Shown here in pieces: positions 1-8,505 of a stretch of DNA of 32,843 nt. How positions within the stretch are numbered: position 1 is the stretch's first letter; every line of letters starts with the position of its first letter. Source of the DNA: an uncultured Saprospiraceae bacterium (GTDB taxonomy: Bacteria; Bacteroidota; Bacteroidia; Chitinophagales; Saprospiraceae); NCBI GenBank assembly GCA_937967615.1, contig CALCMJ010000011.1:1-32843 (forward strand), given 5' to 3'. The notes beneath the pieces were generated by a model, which was given only the letters and a program-made list of their open reading frames with translations, made no database searches and was not told the DNA's origin. Made by a program: the position numbers and the translations under genes.

Positions 1-7
1 TAAATTC

Positions 8-871
8 ATGAGTCTCATTACGCTCTCCTTTCTTTATAGACCCCTCTTGTACAATTTTCTTGATGACAAATACACCCGTAGGTTAATAGTATTGAGCATC
101 CCCTATTTCATACTATTGATATTTATTTTCCCTTTGACCAGTATGCAATCATATCCTTTTTTCCCTGATTTTACTGATAACAATTTAACAAAGTCATATA
201 CGAGTGAGCATTCTGTTCAATGGCACTTATATGATGATTTAAGGAAGGAGTTTATTGAAAACTCAAATTCTTCCTTTAAAAAGAAAAAGGTCATTAGGCT
301 AGCAAGCCTTTCTTCATTTACTATTTCTGAAGACTATGCAACTTTGTTTTTGAGACAAACTACTGGTGATGCATTACGTTTAGAACAACGAGCACCAAGT
401 TCAGCTTTGTTTAAGAAAGGCTTGCGACATAAAATTATGGGCACAACTGCAAAAGATACTGTGTATAATAAAATAAGAAAGGAAAACCTACAAAAATACA
501 AAGAGCTCCTTAAATACAAAAGTGAGAACCCAGACCTCCATAGCAAAGATCGATGGAAAGAAATTCAAGATAGTGTACTGAACAATAATGCACAAAATAA
601 AATCATGTATGACAGAGGGAAGATCACTTCCAATTTAAATGCATTCAAATCTTTATTTAATGTAACATTGGATGGCAAAGACATATTAGATGAATGCACT
701 TGTAAATATTATAAACATCCAAATGCTGGTGAGAATGGAATCATTTGTTTTATCAACATTAAACAATTAGAAGGAGGAGAACACGAACTGAGAGTGGCTA
801 AAAATATTGACATCCCTAACAGATCACCTAGAGACAATCTTGTTAGATATATCCCTTTCCTAAAATTATAA
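8..871 (+). CDS. Unrecognised protein, probably 5'-truncated by the window edge
   Basis: I do not recognise this protein. The reading frame is open to the left edge of the window, so the ATG at position 8 may be internal and the true N-terminus may lie outside. One hydrophobic membrane segment is visible near residues 25-45. A mostly polar, lysine-rich region of about 240 residues follows, with no repeats and no familiar motif. A CTCKYYKHP stretch near residue 230 has two cysteines. The layout suggests the last helix of a membrane protein followed by a large soluble tail, but that is inference. It precedes the CDP-alcohol phosphatidyltransferase on the same strand by about 70 bases, so co-transcription is possible. 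The coding call rests on length and a protein-like composition. Confidence 0.6.
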   Translation: MSLITLSFLYRPLLYNFLDDKYTRRLIVLSIPYFILLIFIFPLTSMQSYPFFPDFTDNNLTKSYTSEHSVQWHLYDDLRKEFIENSNSSFKKKKVIRLASLSSFTISEDYATLFLRQTTGDALRLEQRAPSSALFKKGLRHKIMGTTAKDTVYNKIRKENLQKYKELLKYKSENPDLHSKDRWKEIQDSVLNNNAQNKIMYDRGKITSNLNAFKSLFNVTLDGKDILDECTCKYYKHPNAGENGIICFINIKQLEGGEHELRVAKNIDIPNRSPRDNLVRYIPFLKL

Positions 872-938
872 GGCAGATTCCATTAAAATCAAAAGATCTT
901 ATATAAGGACAAATCTTAATGTTTTCTATATTGCGTAA

Positions 939-1460
939 GTGAAATGGCATGTCGCACAATATCTCAGTTTTATTCGGATTCTTCTCGCACCTCTTTGCTT
1001 GATTTATCTTAGTGATATCCCCTATAAAACAGAAATTACTATTGTTTTAGGCGCCATTGCGGGTGCTACTGACTACTTTGATGGAGTGCTTGCTAGAAAA
1101 CAAGGCCTTACCAGTTCATTTGGTGCTGTTTTAGATTATACTGCGGATAAGGTCTTTGTAATTACTGCTCTCTTTATTCTTTGCGTTGCGGGCAAGCTAG
1201 CCCCATGGATTGTAGTCTTCTTTATTTTTAGAGAGATTGTTACAATGGGTATGCGACTCGCTTCTACAGAGCGGAATGTAACTATAAATGCGAGTAATAT
1301 TGGAAAATACAAAACAACAATTATCTTCTTCGCAATGCTTTTCTTGCTTTTAGAATGGGATTGGCACATTTATGTTTTTTACTTCGCTATACTTCTCGCA
1401 ACAATATCCTTTGTTGACTATTTCCTAAAGTTTGTAAAATCCATGGAAACCGTCAAATAG
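939..1460 (+). CDS. CDP-alcohol phosphatidyltransferase, PgsA-like
   Basis: An integral membrane enzyme of the CDP-alcohol phosphatidyltransferase family. These enzymes transfer a phosphatidyl group from CDP-diacylglycerol to an alcohol in the inner membrane. The full family signature D-G-x2-A-R-x8-G-x3-D-x3-D is present: D48 G49, A52 R53, G62, D66 and D70, with a further Asp at 45. The protein is 173 residues with several hydrophobic helices, about the length of phosphatidylglycerophosphate synthase, so PgsA is the most likely role. Phosphatidylserine or inositol-type transferases of the same family cannot be excluded. The start is a GTG at 939; no in-frame ATG lies near the N-terminal helix. 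It converges with the DUF58 gene, leaving 143 bases between the two stops. Confidence 0.85.
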   Translation: MKWHVAQYLSFIRILLAPLCLIYLSDIPYKTEITIVLGAIAGATDYFDGVLARKQGLTSSFGAVLDYTADKVFVITALFILCVAGKLAPWIVVFFIFREIVTMGMRLASTERNVTINASNIGKYKTTIIFFAMLFLLLEWDWHIYVFYFAILLATISFVDYFLKFVKSMETVK

Positions 1461-1603
1461 TAAATGCATTTGAGTAGCTAGGTAGACTTCTCATAGATTT
1501 TAGGATTGATAAAAAAAACTCTAGTTTCTATTTCCCTATAATTTCAATGAATTTAATATCCGTTACTCTTGAATCTAATATTATTCAAAAGCCTCAACTA
1601 GCT

Positions 1604-2938
1604 CTATACAATTCCTCTAGCTTTCAATTCCAAATACTTATTGATTGTGTTTATAGTCAAATCTTTGGGCTTAGTTAAAATACTATAAATCCCATTTTGT
1701 TTTAAACGCTTGACGATTAAATGTTTTTCATTCATATGCTTTTCAGCTATCGTCTGTTGGTAAATTTCTTGTACGGATTGTGGATCATTCTTTTGTAATT
1801 TTTCCAAACCAGTATTCTTAAAAATAACGATAATCAAGACATGGCGTTTTGCAAGTATGCGGAAATAGGGCAACTGCCTTTCAAAAGAATGTACAGATTC
1901 AAAGTTTGTGAATAATAAGAGTAAGCTTCTTTGAGAAATGCGTCTCCGAATAAATGCACTTAGCAATTCAAAATTTGATTCTAGATACTTGGTTTTTTGA
2001 GAATAAAGGGCTTCTAATAACTTTGATAATTGGCCAGGCTTCTTTTCTGCTTTTACTACTAAACTCATTTTATTTGAGAATGTAATAAGTCCAGACTTAT
2101 CTCCTTTTTTTAAAGCAATATTTAAAATGACTAAACTTGCGTTAATACTATAATCTAGTAAGCTGAGCTTATCAAAGGGCATTTTCATTAATCTACCTTT
2201 ATCCACAATGGCGTAGACTTGTTGAGATTTTTCCTCTTGGTATTGATTGACCATTAAAGAATTTCTACGTGCAGAGGCTTTCCAATTCACTGCTCGCAAG
2301 TCATCCCCTTGCACGTATTCCTTGATTTGTTCAAACTCCATTGTTTGCCCTAGCCTTCTTTGTTTTTTAATTCCAAATTCTTCCAAGTAATTTGAAAAGG
2401 CTGCAAGTTCATATTTACGCATCTGTAAAAATGAAGGATAGACTGGTACCATTTTATTATTATCAAAACTAAATCTGCGTTCCACCAGTTTCAAAAAAGA
2501 AGAGATATACACATTGACTGCTCCAAAACTGTACTCCCCTCTCTTCACTGGTTTGAGCTTGTATAATAATGTTTGTGATTCGTTGTTTTCTAGGTTGACA
2601 ATCCAAGCGGTATCCCTTAACTGAAACTGATGCGGTACTTCATCTATAACTTTGGCCTGACAAGCGAATGGGTACCTGCTTTGAAGCTCTATGAAGATTT
2701 CATTTTCATCCCCGTTAGAAAGTTTATCTGGGACAATGCGTTTAGCATGGAATCCTTTTTTTACTCTATATAAAAATATGATCTCAATAATTACCCAAAG
2801 AAGAAACAAAAGCAAAATAGCAAGCGCTACAAAAAAAAGGGATTGAAAAAAGCCAGCAAAGACAAAAAGGAAAACAATAGAGACTATGCCAGCATAGAAT
2901 CTATTCGTAAAAAATAAATCAGTAATGTTTTTAAGCAT
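1604..2938 (-). CDS. DUF58 domain protein (VWA-like partner of MoxR)
   Basis: DUF58 family protein and the last gene of the MoxR operon. Two hydrophobic segments at about residues 17-57 anchor it to the membrane. A beta-rich region follows, then the diagnostic DUF58 core around residues 200-285, including GDDLRAVNWKASAR (211-224) and an Asp-containing strand IVDKGRL (244-250) that resembles the start of a degenerate von Willebrand A fold. In known operons, DUF58 proteins are encoded beside MoxR ATPases and are thought to act together as a chaperone-like pair, though the client is usually unknown. Its ATG shares one base with the moxR stop (TAATG at 2936-2940), which implies translational coupling. 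The 444-residue length is normal. Confidence 0.9.
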   Translation of the reverse strand: MLKNITDLFFTNRFYAGIVSIVFLFVFAGFFQSLFFVALAILLLFLLWVIIEIIFLYRVKKGFHAKRIVPDKLSNGDENEIFIELQSRYPFACQAKVIDEVPHQFQLRDTAWIVNLENNESQTLLYKLKPVKRGEYSFGAVNVYISSFLKLVERRFSFDNNKMVPVYPSFLQMRKYELAAFSNYLEEFGIKKQRRLGQTMEFEQIKEYVQGDDLRAVNWKASARRNSLMVNQYQEEKSQQVYAIVDKGRLMKMPFDKLSLLDYSINASLVILNIALKKGDKSGLITFSNKMSLVVKAEKKPGQLSKLLEALYSQKTKYLESNFELLSAFIRRRISQRSLLLLFTNFESVHSFERQLPYFRILAKRHVLIIVIFKNTGLEKLQKNDPQSVQEIYQQTIAEKHMNEKHLIVKRLKQNGIYSILTKPKDLTINTINKYLELKARGIV

Positions 2939-3903
2939 TATCGAGGTATTTCTATACTTTTAATCAAAGAACTAATCACTGCCTCTGGACTCGTACCCTC
3001 CATCTCTTTTTCTGGACTAAGACTGATCCTATGACAAAGAACTGAGTTACTTAGATCTGTGATATCTTCAGGAGTAATGAAATCCCTTCCTCTTATAACT
3101 GCTAAAGCTTTGGAACCAATAAGTAATGCAAGAGAAGCTCTAGGAGAAGCACCTATATGGATGTCTTTAAAGCTCCTCGTCTTTGCGGTAATTTCTGCAA
3201 TGAACTGAACGAGCTTAGGTTCTACATGGACGTTTTGTACTAGATCTTGGAATTCATTGATCTTATTATGGTCTAATTTTGCAATGATGTCTTGGAGCTT
3301 GGCTGCACCTCCACCCGTATGTGCATTATTTAGTATTTGCACTTCTTGATCAATTGTAGGATAATCTACTTTTATTTTAAAAAGAAATCTATCCATTTGT
3401 GCTTCTGGCAAACGATATGTCCCTTCCATGTCAATAGGATTCTGCGTTGCCATTATGAAAAAAGGCTCACTCATTTCATAAAGCACACCTTCATTCGTAA
3501 CCTGTCGTTCTTCCATTACTTCAAATAAAGCAGCCTGTGTTTTTGCTGGAGCACGGTTTATTTCATCAATGAGGATAATATTTGAAAAAATAGGGCCTTT
3601 TTTATACTCAAAACTTGAATCCTTGAAATTAAAAACGGACGTTCCTAATACATCTGAAGGCATTAAGTCTGGTGTAAATTGAATTCTACTAAAATCCGCA
3701 TCAATTGTCTTTGCAAGAATTTTTGCAGTCAATGTTTTTGCTAGCCCTGGGAATCCTTCAATAAGAACATGGCCTTTTGCTAGAATTGCAGCAATAAGAA
3801 GATCCACCATTTCCTCTTGTCCAACAATAATTTTGGCAATTTCTTGCTTTACTTCAATTATACTTTGCCGGATAGGCTCCATATTTATCCTACTTTCAAA
3901 CAT
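2938..3903 (-). CDS. MoxR-family AAA+ ATPase
   Basis: A MoxR-type AAA+ ATPase, presumed cytoplasmic and acting as a chaperone-like remodeller on membrane or secreted partners. Visible motifs are Walker A GFPGLAKT (50-57), Walker B LIDEINRAP (111-119), a sensor-1 region ATQNP (152-156), and the MoxR signature EGTYRLPEAQMDRF (160-173). The length of 321 residues is typical. The start could be the ATG at 3903 or residue 8 (MEPIRQ); I kept the first because it leaves a 6-base gap to the upstream DUF4350 stop. It sits between DUF4350 and DUF58 genes and overlaps the latter by one base. This neighbourhood defines a MoxR/DUF58 cassette rather than a methanol-dehydrogenase cluster. Confidence 0.95.
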   Translation of the reverse strand: MFESRINMEPIRQSIIEVKQEIAKIIVGQEEMVDLLIAAILAKGHVLIEGFPGLAKTLTAKILAKTIDADFSRIQFTPDLMPSDVLGTSVFNFKDSSFEYKKGPIFSNIILIDEINRAPAKTQAALFEVMEERQVTNEGVLYEMSEPFFIMATQNPIDMEGTYRLPEAQMDRFLFKIKVDYPTIDQEVQILNNAHTGGGAAKLQDIIAKLDHNKINEFQDLVQNVHVEPKLVQFIAEITAKTRSFKDIHIGASPRASLALLIGSKALAVIRGRDFITPEDITDLSNSVLCHRISLSPEKEMEGTSPEAVISSLIKSIEIPR

Positions 3904-3909
3904 ATTTCT

Positions 3910-5109
3910 TTATTTATAAAATTTATTTATTTTTTCAGTCAGTGTTTTCAGGCTTGCAACATTCACCTCTGCTCCTTGCAGGACTTGTTCTATCAAGGTA
4001 AATAATTCTGCTACTTCATCTTTTGGTTTGCCAGTCTTAGCTAAAAGTCTTTTTTGATCCTCTTCAGAAAAATTAATATTACTCATATTATAATTCCTGT
4101 ACAAATAGGATTTAAAATACTCTATCTTTTTAAGTACAATACTTTTAATGCTAGCTTGATTATAATAGAGGTTACCCATTGTTTCAACATATTCTACAGA
4201 AGAATTCTTTAACTCTTCTTCTACAGGAATAATGCGTTGCCGCCTTTTAGAATGAAATCCCATGAAAAGTAAAATTGTAAAGAGACTGATCCAGTATGCC
4301 CATCGCAAACCTGGTATCTTAAGAATCTCTGCAAGAGGCGTCTTAGACCTTCCTGGTTTACCTATCTTATAGTAGCTATCCCAAATAATCTTGCTATGTG
4401 CTCCTAGATAGCTTAAACAATTTGCAGCATAGGTACTCTTCCCTTCTTTTAATATGTTGTAATTAGTAAAGCCTAATGGATTGGAGTTTAATATAAATCT
4501 TCCTTTACCAAAAGGAACTATAACTTGATTAAACTGTATATCATAATTTACATAAGAAACTACATTTCCATTAAAAAGCGAGTCCGCTTCAAAGGTATAG
4601 AGAAATTGCGCTTTTGGAAATTCAAATTCTTTCTTTGAAAATGGCCTTGCAGTAAAAGCATATTTTACAGAATCTTTTTCACTTGGGTACATGAAATCTT
4701 CTACGACATCAAGATTAAGTGTATCTAATAAATTTTCCGAATAGCCTTCTGCAGCGATAAATACTGTATTCCCTTTAGAAACAAAAGAGTATAATCTACT
4801 CAGCTCCAACGAGTCTGTATAAAAGTTTTTATTTAGAAAAACATATGCTGTCTTTTCATCAAATTCTAAAGTATCATGAACAGTGTTGAAAATGGGTCTT
4901 TCACTATCCATTATTTCTGAATCTGGAAATAAGTATGCGAGCTCTGATCTCAATACTTTCGCTCCATATGGTTTACTATGCTGAGCAGAATAACTGGGTC
5001 TCCAATCTACTTCTTGTGGCCAGTAATACGAGATTACCAATATCAAGCAAAAATAAAATGCTAAGAGATATATGGCCTTTTTGTTATTTTTAATAAACCC
5101 TTGCAGCAT
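3910..5109 (-). CDS. DUF4350 domain-containing membrane protein
   Basis: A 399-residue protein matching the DUF4350 type found next to MoxR/DUF58 genes. It has an N-terminal membrane helix (about 12-30). An extracytoplasmic domain of about 230 residues follows, in which conserved-looking segments such as YGAKVLRSEL and SKGNTVFIAAEG resemble the glutamine-amidotransferase-like fold of this family. A second membrane helix lies near 270-287, followed by a cytoplasmic helical tail. The substrate is unknown. The ATG overlaps the stop of the DUF4129 gene by one base (TAATG at 5107-5111). The topology, with a sensor-like domain outside and a tail inside near the MoxR ATPase, suggests signal or force transfer across the membrane; that is inference. 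Confidence 0.85.
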   Translation of the reverse strand: MLQGFIKNNKKAIYLLAFYFCLILVISYYWPQEVDWRPSYSAQHSKPYGAKVLRSELAYLFPDSEIMDSERPIFNTVHDTLEFDEKTAYVFLNKNFYTDSLELSRLYSFVSKGNTVFIAAEGYSENLLDTLNLDVVEDFMYPSEKDSVKYAFTARPFSKKEFEFPKAQFLYTFEADSLFNGNVVSYVNYDIQFNQVIVPFGKGRFILNSNPLGFTNYNILKEGKSTYAANCLSYLGAHSKIIWDSYYKIGKPGRSKTPLAEILKIPGLRWAYWISLFTILLFMGFHSKRRQRIIPVEEELKNSSVEYVETMGNLYYNQASIKSIVLKKIEYFKSYLYRNYNMSNINFSEEDQKRLLAKTGKPKDEVAELFTLIEQVLQGAEVNVASLKTLTEKINKFYK

Positions 5110-5837
5110 TATTCATTCAGTTTATGAAAGAATACATTAAATGCATTCTTATTTTCTAAATATGCTTCTCGTGAGTCAATTTCAAATTCGCCATACCAAA
5201 AATATTCGTACAATCTTGTGACACGGACAAAATCAGTTTTCAAATTTGGAACACTTAGTTCAGATATAAAATCACTATTTGTTTTTTCAGCTTTCCAATG
5301 TATCAGCTGTTTATCATCTAAGGTGCGCAAAAGTTTCAAATAAATAAACCGAATTGCTAATCTAAAATCTTGCCGCTTTTCTGCTTCTTCAATTAGTTTA
5401 GATAAATCTATTGCACTCATATCAGCATCTACAAGAACGCTATCTATAGAATGAATTTTTTCTTCCTTTTTCTTTATAAAACCACTCAAAGAGGAGTTTA
5501 AGAAAAACCGGACCATTAAATATCCAGCAATCCCTATGAATAGAAATTTAAAGAATTGAAAAAGTCCATAACCAAACTTTATTCCTGTTGCTTCTGAAAT
5601 CCAATTCAAAAATTTATACAAGAGTTTCAAAAAGACATTGTCCTCATACTTTGCATCTTGTTCATAATTATATTCAGAATTCCTTTTGTAATTCTCGATG
5701 TGTAGACTATCAAAACTTAAAACTCTACCCTCAAAAACACTGTCTTGATTAACATATATCTTGCTCTGAGCTCCTAAGGGTATGGAAGCAGCAAAAATAA
5801 TGAAGGACGCTATTGTAAGTCTAATATTCGCCCTCAT
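5109..5837 (-). CDS. DUF4129 domain-containing membrane protein
   Basis: This has a clean signal peptide (MRANIRLTIASFIIFAASIP, cleavage near Ala-Gln), a short outer segment, one membrane helix near residues 90-113 and a C-terminal cytoplasmic DUF4129 domain. The domain is recognised by AIRFIYLKLLRTLDD, the HWKAEKTNSDF stretch and the RLYEYFWYGEF motif. I chose the ATG at 5837 because it begins directly at the signal peptide and overlaps the upstream gene by only 17 bases. An in-frame ATG at 5876 would add 13 residues and overlap by 56. DUF4129 proteins recur in MoxR operons, and in some bacteria the domain is fused to transglutaminase-like proteins. The specific role here is unknown. Confidence 0.85.
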   Translation of the reverse strand: MRANIRLTIASFIIFAASIPLGAQSKIYVNQDSVFEGRVLSFDSLHIENYKRNSEYNYEQDAKYEDNVFLKLLYKFLNWISEATGIKFGYGLFQFFKFLFIGIAGYLMVRFFLNSSLSGFIKKKEEKIHSIDSVLVDADMSAIDLSKLIEEAEKRQDFRLAIRFIYLKLLRTLDDKQLIHWKAEKTNSDFISELSVPNLKTDFVRVTRLYEYFWYGEFEIDSREAYLENKNAFNVFFHKLNE

Positions 5838-6774
5838 TTTCAAAGAAGCTATCATTTGATTTTCCGAGTGTATCAATTTTATCCAATAGCTTAGTACTAT
5901 CTTTTTTCTCCACTAAGTCATAGTACTTTAAACCAAGAGCAATCTGTGTATACATTGAGGTAAATAAACTACCTATTAAACCAAGCAAATAAGATAAGGC
6001 CACCATCAAGCTAACACTCTCTATACCTTCTTCCCCGCCTATACCGCCTAATGCAGCACCTGTAGTAAATACTAGATAAGGAACATTAAACACAACTGCA
6101 ATCAGGCCTGCAATTAGGCCAGCTACAAACAAGACTCCAAATACACTCCACCAATTTTCTTTGATTAAATACTTGCTTCGATGATATGACTCAATAAAAC
6201 TCAACTCTTCCTCTACTCGAATAAAGGGCATGAGTGAAGTTATTATTGCCAAATAAAGGACAAATGGCATGATAAAGAGGACTGCTATAAAGACCAAAGC
6301 TGGACTTATTATTCCTAAAATAAAAATGGGAAAAAAGACTGCACCAATTACTACTAACATGATTAAAAAGAAAGTTGCACTAACGGGTATGATGTACTTC
6401 AGAAAATTTTCCTTTAATTCATCAAAACTAAATTCTTCATCCCCATTTTCTCGATATGCCTTTAAGCCAGCATACACCAATGTATAAGTAGACATATAGC
6501 ATAAATACAGTCCTGCATAGAGCAGACCTAATCCTGTTACTAGAGCTCCCAGATCTCCAGCCATCCCAATAATATCATTATTCATCATTTTATTTAATGT
6601 ATCACCTCCTACAGAAATAATAGCAATGCCCAATAGCATAAAAATGGGAATCACAAACACTAAAAATCCAAAACTGTACACCTTGAAATTTTTAAAGAAA
6701 ATTTTAAACGCATCGCCTATAATTTCTCCAAATTCTCTTTTCCTAAGAGTTTGTAATTCTATCTGGGTAGCCAT
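5821..6774 (-). CDS. Multi-pass membrane protein of the MoxR operon
   Basis: A 317-residue protein with about six hydrophobic helices and a short polar N-terminus containing KREFGEIIGDAFKIFFKNFK. That N-terminal pattern (a short amphipathic stretch before the first helix) is common in membrane proteins related to DUF4013 or the GDPD membrane domain, but I cannot assign a family firmly. The helices carry Gly/Ala/Pro-rich faces and no obvious catalytic residues. A transporter-like or scaffold role is possible. It overlaps the SpoIIM-like gene upstream by 32 bases and the DUF4129 gene downstream, so it is an integral member of this cassette rather than an inserted gene. Confidence 0.7.
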   Translation of the reverse strand: MATQIELQTLRKREFGEIIGDAFKIFFKNFKVYSFGFLVFVIPIFMLLGIAIISVGGDTLNKMMNNDIIGMAGDLGALVTGLGLLYAGLYLCYMSTYTLVYAGLKAYRENGDEEFSFDELKENFLKYIIPVSATFFLIMLVVIGAVFFPIFILGIISPALVFIAVLFIMPFVLYLAIITSLMPFIRVEEELSFIESYHRSKYLIKENWWSVFGVLFVAGLIAGLIAVVFNVPYLVFTTGAALGGIGGEEGIESVSLMVALSYLLGLIGSLFTSMYTQIALGLKYYDLVEKKDSTKLLDKIDTLGKSNDSFFENEGEY

Positions 6775-7723
6775 TAGTTTTAAGTTTAAGTGGATAATAA
6801 ATGTAATACCAAATTATATAGGCGAAGGAGAGAATGATGATAACCCCTCTCCCATAATTCCCTAGAACAAGATAGTGCCTAGTAACATAACTCTCTAGCA
6901 AGGCTGCTACTATAAAAACTGGCACTAAGCCAATAATGATTTTCAAACTTCTTTTTGCACCTTCTTGCAAAGATGTCATTCTTGAATATGTTCCAGGAAA
7001 AAGAAAACTATTTCCAAGAACAATTCCTGCTGCACCTGCAATTACTATTGCCGAAAGTTCTAAGGCCCCATGTATGAATATGGTTCCTAAGGCCAAACTC
7101 GTAAGCCCGCGCTCTATAAAGAAACCAAGAAATGCACCAACCATTATTCCGTTTTGGAATAATATATATGCAGAGGGAATTGTTCCTAAAATACCAAAAA
7201 CATATACTAGAAATGATACGCGCACATTGTTCGTTGAAATTCCAATGAACATGGAACTTTGTGAAGCGGATCTATATACACCTAAAGGATCTCCCTGATC
7301 AATATTTTCTTCTGTCATATTTACATAACCATCTCCTATGATTGCTCTTACAAAATCAATATTCATAGACTGTGAAAATAAGCCAATCACTGTAGCAGTC
7401 ATAAAAATAAGAAAGGCATAAAGAAGTGCGCGATGTGATTTTGCCATGGCTAATGGAACCTCATACTTCCAAAAATCTTTAAATCGGCTGCGCTTTTCTT
7501 TTTTATTCTTATAAATAGATTGATGCGCTTTCAATGAAATTCCATTGAGATAAGACACTAAGGGGCTGTCTTGATAAAATGTACGTGCATAGGAAAGATC
7601 ATCCGTGATATGGATGTAGAGACTTGCCAGATGATCAGCATCTACGTTTTTATTGGAGTTTAAAATAGTTTCAAATTCCTTCCAATATTTTTCGTTTTTC
7701 TTTATGAATACAATTTCTTTCAA
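6743..7723 (-). CDS. Stage II sporulation protein M-like (SpoIIM/DUF95) membrane protein
   Basis: SpoIIM-family membrane protein. In Bacillus, SpoIIM belongs to the peptidoglycan-degrading engulfment complex; homologues in non-sporulating Bacteroidota sit in MoxR cassettes and have no assigned function. The protein has a soluble helical N-terminus (FIKKNEKYWKEFE is typical of the family opening), then about five or six helices with a conserved-looking IFIHGALELSAI segment. I chose a TTG at 7723, which begins MKEIVFIKKN as in relatives. An ATG at 7774 would add 17 atypical residues and leave only 6 bases to the divergent RDD start, with no room for promoters. It is the first gene of the six-gene minus-strand operon. 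Confidence 0.85.
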   Translation of the reverse strand: MKEIVFIKKNEKYWKEFETILNSNKNVDADHLASLYIHITDDLSYARTFYQDSPLVSYLNGISLKAHQSIYKNKKEKRSRFKDFWKYEVPLAMAKSHRALLYAFLIFMTATVIGLFSQSMNIDFVRAIIGDGYVNMTEENIDQGDPLGVYRSASQSSMFIGISTNNVRVSFLVYVFGILGTIPSAYILFQNGIMVGAFLGFFIERGLTSLALGTIFIHGALELSAIVIAGAAGIVLGNSFLFPGTYSRMTSLQEGAKRSLKIIIGLVPVFIVAALLESYVTRHYLVLGNYGRGVIIILSFAYIIWYYIYYPLKLKTNGYPDRITNS

Positions 7724-7780
7724 AAAGACTTTGAATTTTATCTTTGCCAATATAATCAAACTTGATATATTCAAAGACTA

Positions 7781-8491
7781 ATGAGTAGACCATCCTATCT
7801 TAATACTGCGCAAAATGTAAACCTAGAGCACAAACTTGCTGATCTAGGTACACGAATTGCAGCATATTTGATTGATTTCATTATCAAATTTGGTTACATG
7901 CTCTTTATTTTCATACTCATATCTGCAAGTGGTATGATTGAATCGCCAATGCTAATGAGCTTCTTTTTTCTACCCATCATGTTATACACATTATTGTTTG
8001 AAATATTTAATGAGGGCCAAACTCCTGGAAAAAAGGCACAAAACATTCAGGTGATATCTGCAGATGGTGCTCCAGTGAGTATAGGACAATACTTTACACG
8101 ATGGTTATTTTGTATTATTGATTTTTACCTTCTAAGCTGGTCCATAGCGCTTATCTCAATAGGTGCATCTAACAAAAACCAAAGATTAGGTGATATTGTT
8201 GCAAACACTTTAGTCATCTCAAATAAACAAGCAAAGCGACTTGAGGACACTGGCTATCAAGACTATGACGAAAGCTATATGCCCACCTACCCTAGTGTCA
8301 CTAATCTAAGCTCTGAGGATATTCGTATAATCAGAGAAGTATTGTCAAACAATTCTAAGAACGCTTTTACAATTGTAACCCAAACATCTAACAGGATTGA
8401 ACTTATTTTAAACGTAAAAAAGACAGAAAGCTCTAGAAGTTTTCTCAATAGAGTAATCAAAGACTTTAACTATTACCAAAGAGTAGGTTGA
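7781..8491 (+). CDS. RDD family membrane protein
   Basis: RDD-family integral membrane protein of 236 residues. The family features are visible: R25 and D32 in TRIAAYLIDF, the TPGKKAQNIQV loop (81-91) before another helix, and NQRLGDIVANT (133-143). About four membrane helices are followed by a cytoplasmic tail of about 90 residues with no recognisable fold. RDD proteins have been linked to ion (Na+/H+) exchange in some bacteria, but no general function is established. The gene diverges from the SpoIIM-like gene. The RDD/SpoIIM/MoxR association suggests that all act in one membrane system, which is inference from context. It ends 14 bases from the convergent DUF4105 gene. Confidence 0.88.
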   Translation: MSRPSYLNTAQNVNLEHKLADLGTRIAAYLIDFIIKFGYMLFIFILISASGMIESPMLMSFFFLPIMLYTLLFEIFNEGQTPGKKAQNIQVISADGAPVSIGQYFTRWLFCIIDFYLLSWSIALISIGASNKNQRLGDIVANTLVISNKQAKRLEDTGYQDYDESYMPTYPSVTNLSSEDIRIIREVLSNNSKNAFTIVTQTSNRIELILNVKKTESSRSFLNRVIKDFNYYQRVG

Positions 8492-8505
8492 ATTCAAAAT
8501 AGAAA

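Noticed and set aside
1569-1588. TTGAAT/ATTCAA hairpin as the terminator of the MoxR operon
   Set aside because: Six AT-rich pairs with an eight-base loop and no T-run; too weak to call.
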